DNA of 58,330 nucleotides from Alphaproteobacteria bacterium (GTDB lineage: Bacteria; Pseudomonadota; Alphaproteobacteria; Rhizobiales; Hyphomicrobiaceae), in NCBI GenBank assembly GCA_022600345.1, contig JAHZKP010000075.1, positions 1 to 58,330 of the forward strand. The letters are read 5' to 3'. Below are positions 1 through 8,298 of the stretch, in pieces. The notes beneath the pieces are model-generated. The model was not told the DNA's origin and ran no database searches. It worked only from the letters and a program-made list of their open reading frames with translations. Both the position numbers and the translations under genes were made by a program. Numbering within the stretch: position 1 is the stretch's first letter; each line of letters begins with the position of its first letter.

Positions 1-582
1 CGACATCGCAACACGAGGGGCTAAGCGATTGTGGCGCGGATAGGAGGGGGTAAATCTCTTTTTTGCGCCTTCATTCGTCAACACTGCGCAAGCTCATGCC
101 TATCCCCTTTGGTCCGGACTGCAGTAATCGCCACTGAGCCATGACTGCTGCCGCGAAGCGCCACCCAATATCAACTCTCCCACCTCCGTCATCCCGTCGT
201 TCGGACGGGATCCATGCAAGCCTCAAGGAACTGCTGCCAGCCCTCTTTGACGCCATCCGCTCGGGCATTTCTTTCACCCTGAAGGAACAAATAAAACTAA
301 CGCTATTCCAGCAGTTTGCATGGATGGCCACCCACTGACTGACGGGTCTTCGACACGACGTGGCAATGACGTTGCGGGGGATGGGACGTTTACAAAGAGC
401 GGCGGCCGTTGGCCATTCAAGGCGAGTGTCCCCCGGTTGCGATTAGCAGTACTTGCGGAACTAACGGGATAGGCAGGTCCTGAGGTCGTGTGAAGCTGAC
501 GTGACGTACTCACTGCGCGTTCCGCATGGGGGGCTCGCGCTACAGCATCTGAAACCGTGCAACGGCACTGGCCCTCCATCCC
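1..582. other. Left-edge non-coding stretch
   Basis: I see no supported gene here. The one feature with clear structure is the composite palindromic repeat at 187-371. The short open frames across it are low-complexity translations of that repeat. A 17-nt string (TCAACACTGCGCAAGCT, 78-94) recurs exactly at 14204-14220, so a second dispersed element may be present. The stretch should also contain the promoter of the gene starting at 583, but no convincing -35/-10 pair stands out. Confidence 0.6.
187..371. repeat. Composite palindromic intergenic repeat
   Basis: The outer ends are inverted: CGTCAT at 187-192 and ATGACG at 366-371. A second inverted pair lies inside: ATCCATGCAA at 210-219 and TTGCATGGAT at 316-325. 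The left end is a perfect hairpin, ATCCCGTC (191-198), loop GTTCG, GACGGGAT (204-211). Further in, AACTGCTG near 229 is matched by CAGCAGTT near 310. This nested-inverted-repeat layout with CGTCATNCC-like ends resembles the dispersed palindromic elements of alphaproteobacterial intergenic DNA, but only one copy lies in this window, so mobility or dispersal is inferred. Confidence 0.55.
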
Positions 583-1674
583 ATGCCATGGCAAACAGGA
601 TGGATGAGCCCTTCATCCAATACCCCTGTCAAAATCCTACTGCTCAGCGATGGGCGGCCGGGGCATTTTAATTTGGCGGAGGGGATAGTTGCCGCGATCG
701 AGCGATTGCGCCCGATTGAAGTGGCGCGGCTGGAAGTTCGCCGCCCTGCCTGGATGCCCGCGCGATTGCTTTCATCGCTGGTCAATACAGGCATGCCGGC
801 GAAGCGCATTTTCAAGGTCGTCTACCGCATCAATCCTGACCGCCTGGGCGAACCCGACGTTATCGTTTCGGCAGGGGGGAATACGTTGGCTGCCAATGTG
901 GCGGCTGCCGAAATCACGGGGGCTGCGAACATCTTTTACGGATCGTTGCGACGCTATGAGCCGGATGATTTCTCGCTGGTGATGACGTCTTATGCCGCCG
1001 ACGCCACGGCGGAAAACCGGCTGATGTGGCTAAAGCCATCCAAACACGACCCCGAGGACTTTGTTGTGACCGAGCGGCCCACGAGGTCGGCTGGCATTGA
1101 TTCACATGAAACGGGCAATCTATCCGGCGCGTCATTGGGGCTGATTATCGGCGGCGACAGCGGGACGGTTCGATACGCGCCCGATGACTGGGATGATTTG
1201 CTGGCGTTCGTTGCATCGTGTCGCGAGCAACTGGGCGCCCGGTTCATCGTTGCCAACTCGCCACGAACACCGACCGCTGTCTCGGATCGATTGGCGAGGC
1301 TGGCGGCGGAGGCAAATTCACCGATCACGCGGTTCATTGATGTCAGGAGCGCCGGGCCTGGAACACTGGGCATTCTGCTGGCGGGCTCCAAGGCCGTTAT
1401 TTGTACAGCGGATTCCAGTACGATGTTGTCGGAAACGGTCTGGATGCAGCGGCCTGTCGTGGCGGTGACACCAAAATCATTCATCCTTCCTGACAACGAG
1501 GCGTCCTATCGGCAGTGGCTGCAGGATCAGGGATGGGCGCGGCAACTGGCAATATCGGATTTATCGCCGTCGGCGTTTCAAACGGCGCTGGGCGATGTGG
1601 CTCCGGTCGCAGAAAATCCACTCGATGCACTGGCAGCCGAGTTGCAGCGGCGTTTGCCGGCTTTGCAGGACTGA
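583..1674 (+). CDS. ELM1-family (DUF1022) protein
   Basis: A 363-residue protein of the mitochondrial fission ELM1 / DUF1022 family. The N-terminus has the family's nucleotide-sugar-like glycine motif (LLLSDGRPGHFNLAEGI), and the C-terminal half has the conserved stretch around ICTADSSTMLSETVWM and RPVVAVTPK. Bacterial members look like GT-B-fold glycosyltransferase relatives, but their reaction is not established and plant ELM1 acts in mitochondrial division. No signal peptide or membrane segment is seen, so a cytoplasmic protein is expected. Neither start has a good ribosome site: ATG 583 has none, and the in-frame ATG at 604 has AGGA only 3 nt upstream, so the first seven residues are uncertain. 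It ends 3 nt before the convergent gene at 1678. Confidence 0.8.
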   Translation: MPWQTGWMSPSSNTPVKILLLSDGRPGHFNLAEGIVAAIERLRPIEVARLEVRRPAWMPARLLSSLVNTGMPAKRIFKVVYRINPDRLGEPDVIVSAGGNTLAANVAAAEITGAANIFYGSLRRYEPDDFSLVMTSYAADATAENRLMWLKPSKHDPEDFVVTERPTRSAGIDSHETGNLSGASLGLIIGGDSGTVRYAPDDWDDLLAFVASCREQLGARFIVANSPRTPTAVSDRLARLAAEANSPITRFIDVRSAGPGTLGILLAGSKAVICTADSSTMLSETVWMQRPVVAVTPKSFILPDNEASYRQWLQDQGWARQLAISDLSPSAFQTALGDVAPVAENPLDALAAELQRRLPALQD

Positions 1675-1677
1675 TGG

Positions 1678-2055
1678 TCAGCTATCGGCCTCGATGACGG
1701 CCACCTCATCGCCATCGCGGACGCTTGCAAAGGCACGAACATCATCGAGCGCGCGCGCCCAGACGTTACAGGGGCTGACCAATCGGATTTCGTCGCCGTG
1801 GGAGGCGGGTGTCGGGCCGAAACCGATGGCAATGGCTTTGCCGCCGGGCCAGAATGCGATCTCGCCTGGTTCCATGACATCCTTTGCTGCTGATTCTTCG
1901 GTCACTGTCGCGTCGACTGAGAAGTAGATTTCCTCGCCCCAGGTCTGCGCGCGGGCATAGATCGGCAACGCCTTGGCGATGGCCCTGGCTGTCGGTGTGT
2001 CGAGAATTTCGGCGCGAACGGCAACGCCGCCTGCACGAATGAGAATGCCCTGCAC
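1678..2055 (-). CDS. Cyclophilin-like TM1367-family protein (copy A)
   Basis: A 125-residue protein with the pattern of the small cyclophilin-like fold family typified by Thermotoga TM1367 (formerly DUF369): an [17 protein letters not shown] block, then [22 protein letters not shown], then a [12 protein letters not shown] block. Members have a cyclophilin-like barrel but no demonstrated prolyl isomerase activity, and the function is unknown. It reads from a GTG with GAGGG about 10 nt upstream. It is the last gene of a leftward run ACP / KS / copy B / copy A, and is a clear paralogue of the gene at 2129 (shared TWG, GPTP and PCN motifs). A role linked to the upstream acyl-carrier genes is inference from position only. 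Confidence 0.75.
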   Translation of the reverse strand: MQGILIRAGGVAVRAEILDTPTARAIAKALPIYARAQTWGEEIYFSVDATVTEESAAKDVMEPGEIAFWPGGKAIAIGFGPTPASHGDEIRLVSPCNVWARALDDVRAFASVRDGDEVAVIEADS

Positions 2056-2128
2056 GATGTCTGGTCCCTCGTTCTACTTGTAAAAGGAAAGATCCCTTCG
2101 ATCTGGCTTGGATGCAAGGAGCAGCCGC

Positions 2129-2587
2129 TTATTGGGCGTGTAGTAGCTGGACCTTCTGTCCCGGGTGCACAGTGCGAAGGTCGTCCAGATCGTCGGTGGT
2201 GTGGCCGATCAGATTGCAGGGGCGGGGCAGGCGGATTGTGTCGCGGCCTGAGATCGGGGTTGGCCCGTAGATCAAAAGGAGGCGTTCCTCCTCTGCCCAG
2301 TAGTAGAGTTCGCCGACCTGGGCGTTGAGGCGGGCCGTGCGGTCGCGGCCACCGCGAATGGGGATTTCGAAGTGAATGCAGTCGCCCCAGGTTTCGGCGA
2401 TCGAGAACAGGGGGAGGGCTGCGAGAATGCGCTGGGCGGATGGCGTGGGGTGGAATTCCACGGCGATGCGGCGGCCGGCAATATCGAGGCGGACGGACTG
2501 GCTGCCGGCTTGAGGACGTTCCGGGGTGGGCTGATGTGCGTGCGGCGGAGACCGCTTGGTGCTCCGCCGCAAATAGTTCGTTGGCAT
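2129..2587 (-). CDS. Cyclophilin-like TM1367-family protein (copy B)
   Basis: A 152-residue paralogue of the gene at 1678. The core runs from about residue 30: ALPLFSIAETWGDCIHFEIP, GELYYWAEEERLLLIYGPTPIS and RPCNLIGHTTDDLDDL. It differs in having a basic, proline-rich N-terminal tail of about 30 residues (RRSTKRSPPHAHQPTPERPQ) without a signal peptide. ATG 2587 has CGGAAG six nt upstream. It starts only 22 nt after the KS stop, which makes co-transcription with KS likely. Function is unknown; the tail could be disordered or an artefact of an early start, although no better internal start is visible. Confidence 0.75.
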   Translation of the reverse strand: MPTNYLRRSTKRSPPHAHQPTPERPQAGSQSVRLDIAGRRIAVEFHPTPSAQRILAALPLFSIAETWGDCIHFEIPIRGGRDRTARLNAQVGELYYWAEEERLLLIYGPTPISGRDTIRLPRPCNLIGHTTDDLDDLRTVHPGQKVQLLHAQ

Positions 2588-2609
2588 GGTGGCTTCCGGT
2601 TGCCGTCCG

Positions 2610-3854
2610 TCAGGTCGGGGCCGGACCGAACACCAAAACCGTATTCAGGCCACCGAAGGCGAACGAGTTGGACATCGTGTAGTTGACCTCACGATCGCGG
2701 CCCTGATTGGGCACGTAGTCGAGATCGCAATCGGGGTCAGGATCATCGAGGCCGATCGTTGGGGGAACCCAGTTTTCTTCCATGGCCTTGATGCACAAGG
2801 TCGCTTCGATGCCGCCACCGGCACCCAGCGGGTGGCCGTGCATGGACTTGGTCGAGGAGATCGCGAGTTTGCGGGCGTGGTCGCCGAAGACTTCCTTGAT
2901 CGCGTTGGTCTCGTTCTTGTCGTTGATCGCCGTGGCGGTGCCGTGGGCGTTGAGATAATCGATTTTCTCAGGCGCCAGGCCGGCATCGGCAAGCGCAATG
3001 CGCATGGCCTCGCGCGGGCCTTCGACGCCGGGGTTGACCATGTCCTTGGCATCCGATGTCTGGCCATAGCCGACCAATTCGCAAAGGATGTTGGCGCCGC
3101 GCTTTTGTGCGCTCTCCAGGTCTTCCAGGATCAGGATACCGGCCCCTTCCCCCAAGACCGTGCCGTTGCGTTTCTTGGCGAACGGGAAACAGCCTTCAGG
3201 CGAGAGAACGTGCAGGGCCTGCCAAGCCTTCATGGTTCCATAGTTGATGACGGATTCTGATGCGCCTGCAATCGCGGTGTCGACCATGCCGTGTCGGATA
3301 TAGTCGTAGGCTAGGCCGATGGCGTGGGTTGCTGTGGAACACGCCGAGCAGGTCGCGAAGGTGGGGCCCTTGACGCCAAATTCGATGCCGACGTGGGCTG
3401 CTGCCGATGAACCGATGATGCGCAGCAAGGTCAGCGGGTGGGTTGCGCGCTTGTTATGGATGAACAGATCGCGGTAGGCGGTTTCATAGGTGACGAGGCC
3501 ACCGGCGCCAGATCCGACAATGCAAGCTGTGCGGTAAGGATCGGCAACGGGAATTTCCAGGCCCGATTGCTTCATCGCTTCATCGGCAGCGGCCGCTGCA
3601 AACCAGGAAAAGCGGTCGGCGTGGATGACGATCTTGTCGCGTTTGAAATGTTTCAGACGGGCCTTGTGATCGAAGTCCTTGATCTGGGCGGCAATCAAAA
3701 CCTTGAGGTCTTCCAGCGGGAAGCCTCCCAGTTCGCTGACGCCACATTTGGCTTCGCGTACGCCGGCCCAGAGTTCGGGCACCGTTTGGCCGATGGGCGT
3801 GACCGCGCCTGTGCCGGTCACAACGACCCGGCGTGTGCCATTAGGATTTGCCAT
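2610..3854 (-). CDS. Beta-ketoacyl-ACP synthase (FabF/NodE type)
   Basis: A 414-residue condensing enzyme that extends acyl chains on an acyl carrier protein. The catalytic triad is complete: Cys172 in TCSACSTATHAIG, His304 in NAHGTATAINDKNE and His341 in KSMHGHPLGAGGG. The N-terminal VVVTGTGAVTPIG and the C-terminal NSFAFGGLNTVLVFG are typical of KAS II. The second His motif (MHGHPLGAGG rather than MTGHLLGAAG) sets it apart from housekeeping FabF. Together with the ACP 158 nt upstream it recalls the NodE/NodF-type specialised pairs. ATG 3854 is preceded by GGAA. It probably makes or elongates a special acyl chain; the product cannot be read from the sequence. Confidence 0.9.
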   Translation of the reverse strand: MANPNGTRRVVVTGTGAVTPIGQTVPELWAGVREAKCGVSELGGFPLEDLKVLIAAQIKDFDHKARLKHFKRDKIVIHADRFSWFAAAAADEAMKQSGLEIPVADPYRTACIVGSGAGGLVTYETAYRDLFIHNKRATHPLTLLRIIGSSAAAHVGIEFGVKGPTFATCSACSTATHAIGLAYDYIRHGMVDTAIAGASESVINYGTMKAWQALHVLSPEGCFPFAKKRNGTVLGEGAGILILEDLESAQKRGANILCELVGYGQTSDAKDMVNPGVEGPREAMRIALADAGLAPEKIDYLNAHGTATAINDKNETNAIKEVFGDHARKLAISSTKSMHGHPLGAGGGIEATLCIKAMEENWVPPTIGLDDPDPDCDLDYVPNQGRDREVNYTMSNSFAFGGLNTVLVFGPAPT

Positions 3855-4012
3855 ATTTGTTTTCCACGTAATAGCGATTCCCCGCCTCAGGCCTGGGCCG
3901 GAAGCGGAATTGAACCGGGCATAAGCGCATTCCGTAATCGCAATCCGGCTATTGTCAGTGCCGGAGATCGGATGCGGGCTGGCTCGTACAATCCGTGCGG
4001 CGAGGCGCTAAC

Positions 4013-4288
4013 TCAAGCGCCTGCTGCTGCAGCGGAACCGTCTTTGCTCTGGATGAGTTCGCGGACTTTATCGACGACCGAACCTACGGTTTTGAAATCT
4101 TCGACTTCCTCGTTGGCATTGTAGGGAATTTCAATGCCGAAAGTGTCTTCAATGTCGAAGACAATCATTGCCAAGTCTAGTGACTCGATCGAAAGATCCT
4201 GAAGTTCGGTGTCCAGCGCGATGTCGTCGCGTGGTTCCTTCATGTGCTTTTTCAGAATCTCAACGATCTTGGTAGCGACTTCGTCCAT
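4013..4288 (-). CDS. Acyl carrier protein (specialised)
   Basis: A 91-residue acyl carrier protein. The phosphopantetheine attachment site is Ser36 in LSIESLDLAM, followed by the acidic recognition helix IVFDIEDTFGIEI. The start at 4288 is chosen because AGGAGAGGAGAACC lies directly upstream; an open frame continues further but has no ACP-like sequence. The short Ala-rich tail after residue 80 (SKDGSAAAAGA) is unusual. The IESLD motif in place of the housekeeping DSLD motif, and its position next to a KS and opposite an acyl ligase, suggest a dedicated ACP similar in role to NodF or AcpXL rather than AcpP of general fatty acid synthesis. Confidence 0.88.
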   Translation of the reverse strand: MDEVATKIVEILKKHMKEPRDDIALDTELQDLSIESLDLAMIVFDIEDTFGIEIPYNANEEVEDFKTVGSVVDKVRELIQSKDGSAAAAGA

Positions 4289-4936
4289 TTGGTTCTCCTC
4301 TCCTTGCTCCTGGCAGGCAAAGAGGCCTTGGCAATCCGGCCAGAGTCCCCCCTTGGGTTCTGAGCCTAACAAGCTGTGGGTCGCATATACTTAAACCACA
4401 TGCAAGTCCAGACGCAGATCCAATCTCAGGACCACGACGCGGGCAAGTCCTCATGCACGCTTTGAGGCGTAGTAGCGCAAAAAGCGTGCCGTAACTGTTT
4501 CCAGCGGCACACTGGATACCAAGCCAGAGCTTTAAACCAGCTTAAGAAACGACTGAACATGTCGTGGGTCATTCTCCCTCGGACGAAATTCCCCATCTTT
4601 GGGCCGGATTTGTCGGAAATAGTGTGGCTATGGCCTCAAAATCCAACAAAGACTGGAAATTTCTTTCGCCGGGAGGTTCATCCAGGCATGACCAGAGGTT
4701 CCCTAAACTTCAGCATTACTTATGGATTGGCTGCTTCAATAGGTGTTCAATGGTCGCATGGCCAGGAAGTTGCAATCTCCCGTTATGCGTCGTTTTGACC
4801 AGATCGGAGAGGCTAGCCCGCTTTTTCATACCGGGTAGCGGCGTATCTTGGCCTCAGGCGGGCCCATAATCTCCGTCAGTCGGGGCGGAAGATGTCGCGC
4901 GTGGGGCATTGCTTTGAATTGGGAGGATGCATCGTT
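4289..4936. other. Divergent intergenic region, ACP / acyl ligase
   Basis: This 648-nt gap separates the leftward ACP operon from the rightward acyl ligase and must hold both promoters. Overlapping open frames between about 4559 and 4869 have no ribosome site, no recognisable motif and mutually exclusive frames, so I do not call a gene. I see no strong hairpin, riboswitch or clean -35/-10 pair. The unusual length for two divergent metabolic genes leaves room for a regulatory element I cannot identify. Confidence 0.5.
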
Positions 4937-6661
4937 ATGAACATCCGAGATGTCATATCCGGAGCAGGCTACGAGGCCGGTCTGCCGTGGGCGGGGGTCT
5001 ATCCTGAGAATGTCGACTGGCACCAGCCGATTGAGCCGCGGCCGCTTTATTCCTTGATTGATGATGCGGTTAACAAATATCCCGATTTGATCTGCACCGA
5101 CTTTCTGGGACGGTCGCTGACTTATGGGGAAATTGGCGACAAAGTTAATGAAGCTGCTTCAGCGCTTCAGGAAATCGGCGTGGAGAAAGGGACAAGGGTT
5201 GGCCTGTTCCTCCCGAATTCTCCGACCTACGTCATCTATTATTTCGCAATTTTGAAGGCCGGCGGTATCGTCGTTAACTTCAATCCGCTCTACAGCCACG
5301 AAGAACTTGCCTTCCAGGTTGAAGACAGCGGCGTCGACTTGATGATCACGCTGGATCTGGTCGCTCTTTTTGAAAAAATCGAACCGCTGATTGCCGAAGG
5401 GGTGCTGCCCCGGGCGCTGGTGGCATCGTTCACCAATCTGCTGCCGGCAACAAAGGCTGCACTGTTCCGGTTGTTCAAGTCATCTGAACTGGCCCGGCCG
5501 CTGGCCTCATCGGTGACTGACCGGCTGATCATCGAAGCTGACGTTGTTCAACCTGGGACGTTTCCCGAGCCGGTCGAAATCGAACCCGAACGCGATCTTG
5601 CCGTCCTGCAATATACCGGCGGGACGACGGGCACCCCTAAAGGCGCGATGCTGTCGCATTATAACGTCTATGCCAATACTGAGCAGGTGGCTCGTTGGGC
5701 CCCGCATCTGAATGATGGCGAAGAACGGTTTTTAGGCGTGCTGCCGTTTTTCCATGTGTTCGCGATGACCGTGGTTATGAATTTTGCGATCCGCAAGGCC
5801 GCAAAGATCATTATTCTCCCGCGCTTTGAACTCCTGGATACGATAAGGCTCATTCAAACTGCCAAGCCGACCGTGATGCCGGCCGTTCCAACCCTGCTCA
5901 ATGCCATCCTGCGCTATCCGAAGGTTGAGAACTACAAACTGGATTCGCTGCGGTTTTGTATTTCCGGCGGCGCGCCGCTACCGATTCCGGTTAAGCGGGA
6001 GTTTGAAAAACTCGCCGGTTGCGCGGTCGTTGAAGGATACGGTTTGTCGGAAACTTCGCCGGTGGCAACGTGTAACGCTTCGGAGGGTCCGGTGCGGGAA
6101 GGCTCAATCGGGATGCCGATGCCCCGCACGCTCGTCAGTCTGCGGGATCTGGAAGATCCCGACAGGCCGGTGCATCGTGGGGAAAAAGGCGAGATTTGCA
6201 TCAACGGTCCCCAGGTGATGCTGGGCTATTGGCGGCGGCCGGATGAAACCGTTGCAACATTCACATCCGATGGCTTCTTGCGCACTGGCGATGTGGCACG
6301 GATGGACGCTGACGGGATGTTCAGCATCGAAGACCGCATCAAGGATCTGATTATTGCTTCCGGCTATAATATTTATCCGCGGCAGATCGAAGAAGCCATC
6401 TACCGCCACGATGCTGTTGCCGAAGTGTCCGTGATTGGAATTGAGGACGAATACCGCGGTGAGGCGCCCAAGGCCTTCATCAAATTAAAGGAGGGGGCCA
6501 AGGCCAGTGCGGAAGATATCATCGCGCACCTTGAACCGATCATCTCCAAGATCGAAATGCCAGCCGAAATCGAATTCCGCGATGATCTTCCCAAGACGAT
6601 GATTGGCAAGCTCTCGAAGAAGGAATTGCGCGAAGAGGAAGTGAACCGGCGCGGGTCCTGA
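4937..6661 (+). CDS. Long-chain fatty acyl-CoA / acyl-AMP ligase
   Basis: A 574-residue ANL-superfamily adenylating enzyme of FadD type, activating a fatty acid with ATP. Motifs appear in order: AMP-binding P-loop YTGGTTGTPKGAM, YGLSETSP, the RTGDVARMD hinge and the C-terminal lysine region LPKTMIGKLSKKEL. Start 4937 is preferred over 4892 because GGGAGGA lies nine nt upstream. There is no membrane anchor. Its divergent position from an ACP and a KS suggests it may load acyl chains into that pathway, either as acyl-CoA or directly onto the ACP. It lacks an obvious extra insertion that would mark it as a dedicated acyl-AMP ligase, so CoA ligase activity is the safer call. Confidence 0.88.
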   Translation: MNIRDVISGAGYEAGLPWAGVYPENVDWHQPIEPRPLYSLIDDAVNKYPDLICTDFLGRSLTYGEIGDKVNEAASALQEIGVEKGTRVGLFLPNSPTYVIYYFAILKAGGIVVNFNPLYSHEELAFQVEDSGVDLMITLDLVALFEKIEPLIAEGVLPRALVASFTNLLPATKAALFRLFKSSELARPLASSVTDRLIIEADVVQPGTFPEPVEIEPERDLAVLQYTGGTTGTPKGAMLSHYNVYANTEQVARWAPHLNDGEERFLGVLPFFHVFAMTVVMNFAIRKAAKIIILPRFELLDTIRLIQTAKPTVMPAVPTLLNAILRYPKVENYKLDSLRFCISGGAPLPIPVKREFEKLAGCAVVEGYGLSETSPVATCNASEGPVREGSIGMPMPRTLVSLRDLEDPDRPVHRGEKGEICINGPQVMLGYWRRPDETVATFTSDGFLRTGDVARMDADGMFSIEDRIKDLIIASGYNIYPRQIEEAIYRHDAVAEVSVIGIEDEYRGEAPKAFIKLKEGAKASAEDIIAHLEPIISKIEMPAEIEFRDDLPKTMIGKLSKKELREEEVNRRGS

Positions 6662-6724
6662 CCTGATGCGGGGCGATCGGTTGGTGGACTTGCTGGCAGA
6701 CCGAGCCAGTGTGCGCATTCGCGA

Positions 6725-8152
6725 TCAGGCCCGGGGGCGGAACGGGCTTGCTGTCGGCAGCGGCATGCCGCCTTCATCTTCAGGTTCGTAAAGCGGTTTC
6801 TGGAGCACTGGTTTGGGGCGCTCGAATTGCGGCAGTTCAGGGCGCGGCCAGGAGAAATCATCGGCCCGGCCAGGGCGCGACTGGAGCCGTTCGCCTTTCA
6901 CCAGAACCCGGAAGAACGGTGTCTGAGCAAGTGAGAGTTTACGGCGGCGCCCGGAGATCGATGCGTCGCTGACCGATGTCACGGTGCTCATGATGTTGAC
7001 GCCGTTGACGGTCTCATCAAGCAGCGTGTCGCCGATCTGTGAAGCACGGCTGCGGCTTTGTTTACGGGTTACCAGCGCCATAACGGATGCGGGAATGGCG
7101 GGGCGCAATATCTCTAGTGATACGATTTGCTCGCGGCCGTTGGCGCCCAGCGCCTTCAGGTTGATGCGTCCGTGGGCGGCTTTTTGCTCACCGCCTGTGG
7201 CGTTCATGAAGAATGACGTCGGTTCCTGGCGGGTAGCGACCTTTTGCTTGGCTTCATCGATCGATGCCTTCCAGCCCTTCAAGGCTTTCTCGTCCTTTGG
7301 GTCTTCGTTCTTCTTGGCCAACTGACTGACGATTTGTTGTTCGCTTTCGGAACCGGCCAGCGGGATTGAGCGCTCGGATTTGGCGCGGGCGAGGTCACGG
7401 CGAACTTCGCGGGCGACGTAGTGGGACAGCTTGGCATAGCCCTGGCCGGTGAAGTGGATGCCGTCGCGCCAGCGCAGGCGTTTGACGTTGCCGGCCAGAT
7501 CGGGGCCGAAGGCGCTATAGCCACCGCCTTCGCCTGCAAAGCTGGAATAGATATCGATGAACTTGACGTTGTTGAGGTAGGCGCGCTCACGCAGAATCTC
7601 ATTGATGATCTGGGCGCCTGCGTCGGCATCGCGGGATCGCATATTCGGCAGCCCGACCCAGTAAAGGGCGATACCTGCGGACTTTAGAACTTTCATCGTT
7701 CGATCGACGCGGCGGGCGAACTCAGTGCGCCACTCTGGTGTGCCGATCCACTGGCGGCGGCCATTGGGCGTCCTTATCCGGCGGCGATCCTGAGTGCCCA
7801 GCATGATTACGGCGATATGGGTCTGGGCGCCGGCCAGATTTCGCTTCAGCTTTGACAGGTTCTTGCGGAACGAATTTGCCGTGATGCGCGTGAAGGAGTA
7901 GACCTGGGTACTGACTGAGATGCGCCCTTCCGATTGCAGGGCGGTTTTTAGCCCGTATACCACGCCTTCGGCGAGCGAATCGCCGACGACGCGAACGTTA
8001 TATGTGTCGCCTTGCGGGAACGGGGTGATGTAGCTGGACTGGAAGGCGTTTTGTTGCGCCATCAATGAAGCGGGAAACAGCACGAGGCAAAGTGCGGCGG
8101 CCAATAATGAAGCGGCTGCGCTCAGAAAACTTTGCTGCGTGTTTGCGAACAT
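6725..8152 (-). CDS. Exported SGNH/GDSL hydrolase (DUF459)
   Basis: A 475-residue protein with an N-terminal signal peptide (hydrophobic residues 10-31, cleavage near SLMAQQ). The SGNH fold is shown by the nucleophile block VVGDSLAEG (Ser59), the MLGTQDRR block near 118 and DGIHFTGQGY, which supplies Asp230 and His233. The catalytic domain ends near residue 255 and is followed by about 220 residues of charged, low-complexity sequence ending in a proline-rich tail. DUF459 proteins are periplasmic esterase-like enzymes, often suspected of deacetylating envelope sugars. It lies downstream of the lytic transglycosylase gene on the same strand (146-nt gap), which supports an envelope role. The substrate is unknown. 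Confidence 0.82.
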   Translation of the reverse strand: MFANTQQSFLSAAASLLAAALCLVLFPASLMAQQNAFQSSYITPFPQGDTYNVRVVGDSLAEGVVYGLKTALQSEGRISVSTQVYSFTRITANSFRKNLSKLKRNLAGAQTHIAVIMLGTQDRRRIRTPNGRRQWIGTPEWRTEFARRVDRTMKVLKSAGIALYWVGLPNMRSRDADAGAQIINEILRERAYLNNVKFIDIYSSFAGEGGGYSAFGPDLAGNVKRLRWRDGIHFTGQGYAKLSHYVAREVRRDLARAKSERSIPLAGSESEQQIVSQLAKKNEDPKDEKALKGWKASIDEAKQKVATRQEPTSFFMNATGGEQKAAHGRINLKALGANGREQIVSLEILRPAIPASVMALVTRKQSRSRASQIGDTLLDETVNGVNIMSTVTSVSDASISGRRRKLSLAQTPFFRVLVKGERLQSRPGRADDFSWPRPELPQFERPKPVLQKPLYEPEDEGGMPLPTASPFRPRA

Positions 8153-8298
8153 CGACTATGTCCAAGGTGCATCGTTGCCGGTGTAGCCCATCCTGGTGTT
8201 CGCGCAGTTGAAGCGTTAGTCCAGGAACGAAGCGAATTTCGAGTCTATATCATCATGGGGCGCGGGTTTAAACTTTGCCCTGTCGTACTTTGCGAACT

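Noticed and set aside
4559-4869. Two overlapping rightward frames before the acyl ligase
   Set aside because: Mutually exclusive frames without ribosome sites or family-like sequence.
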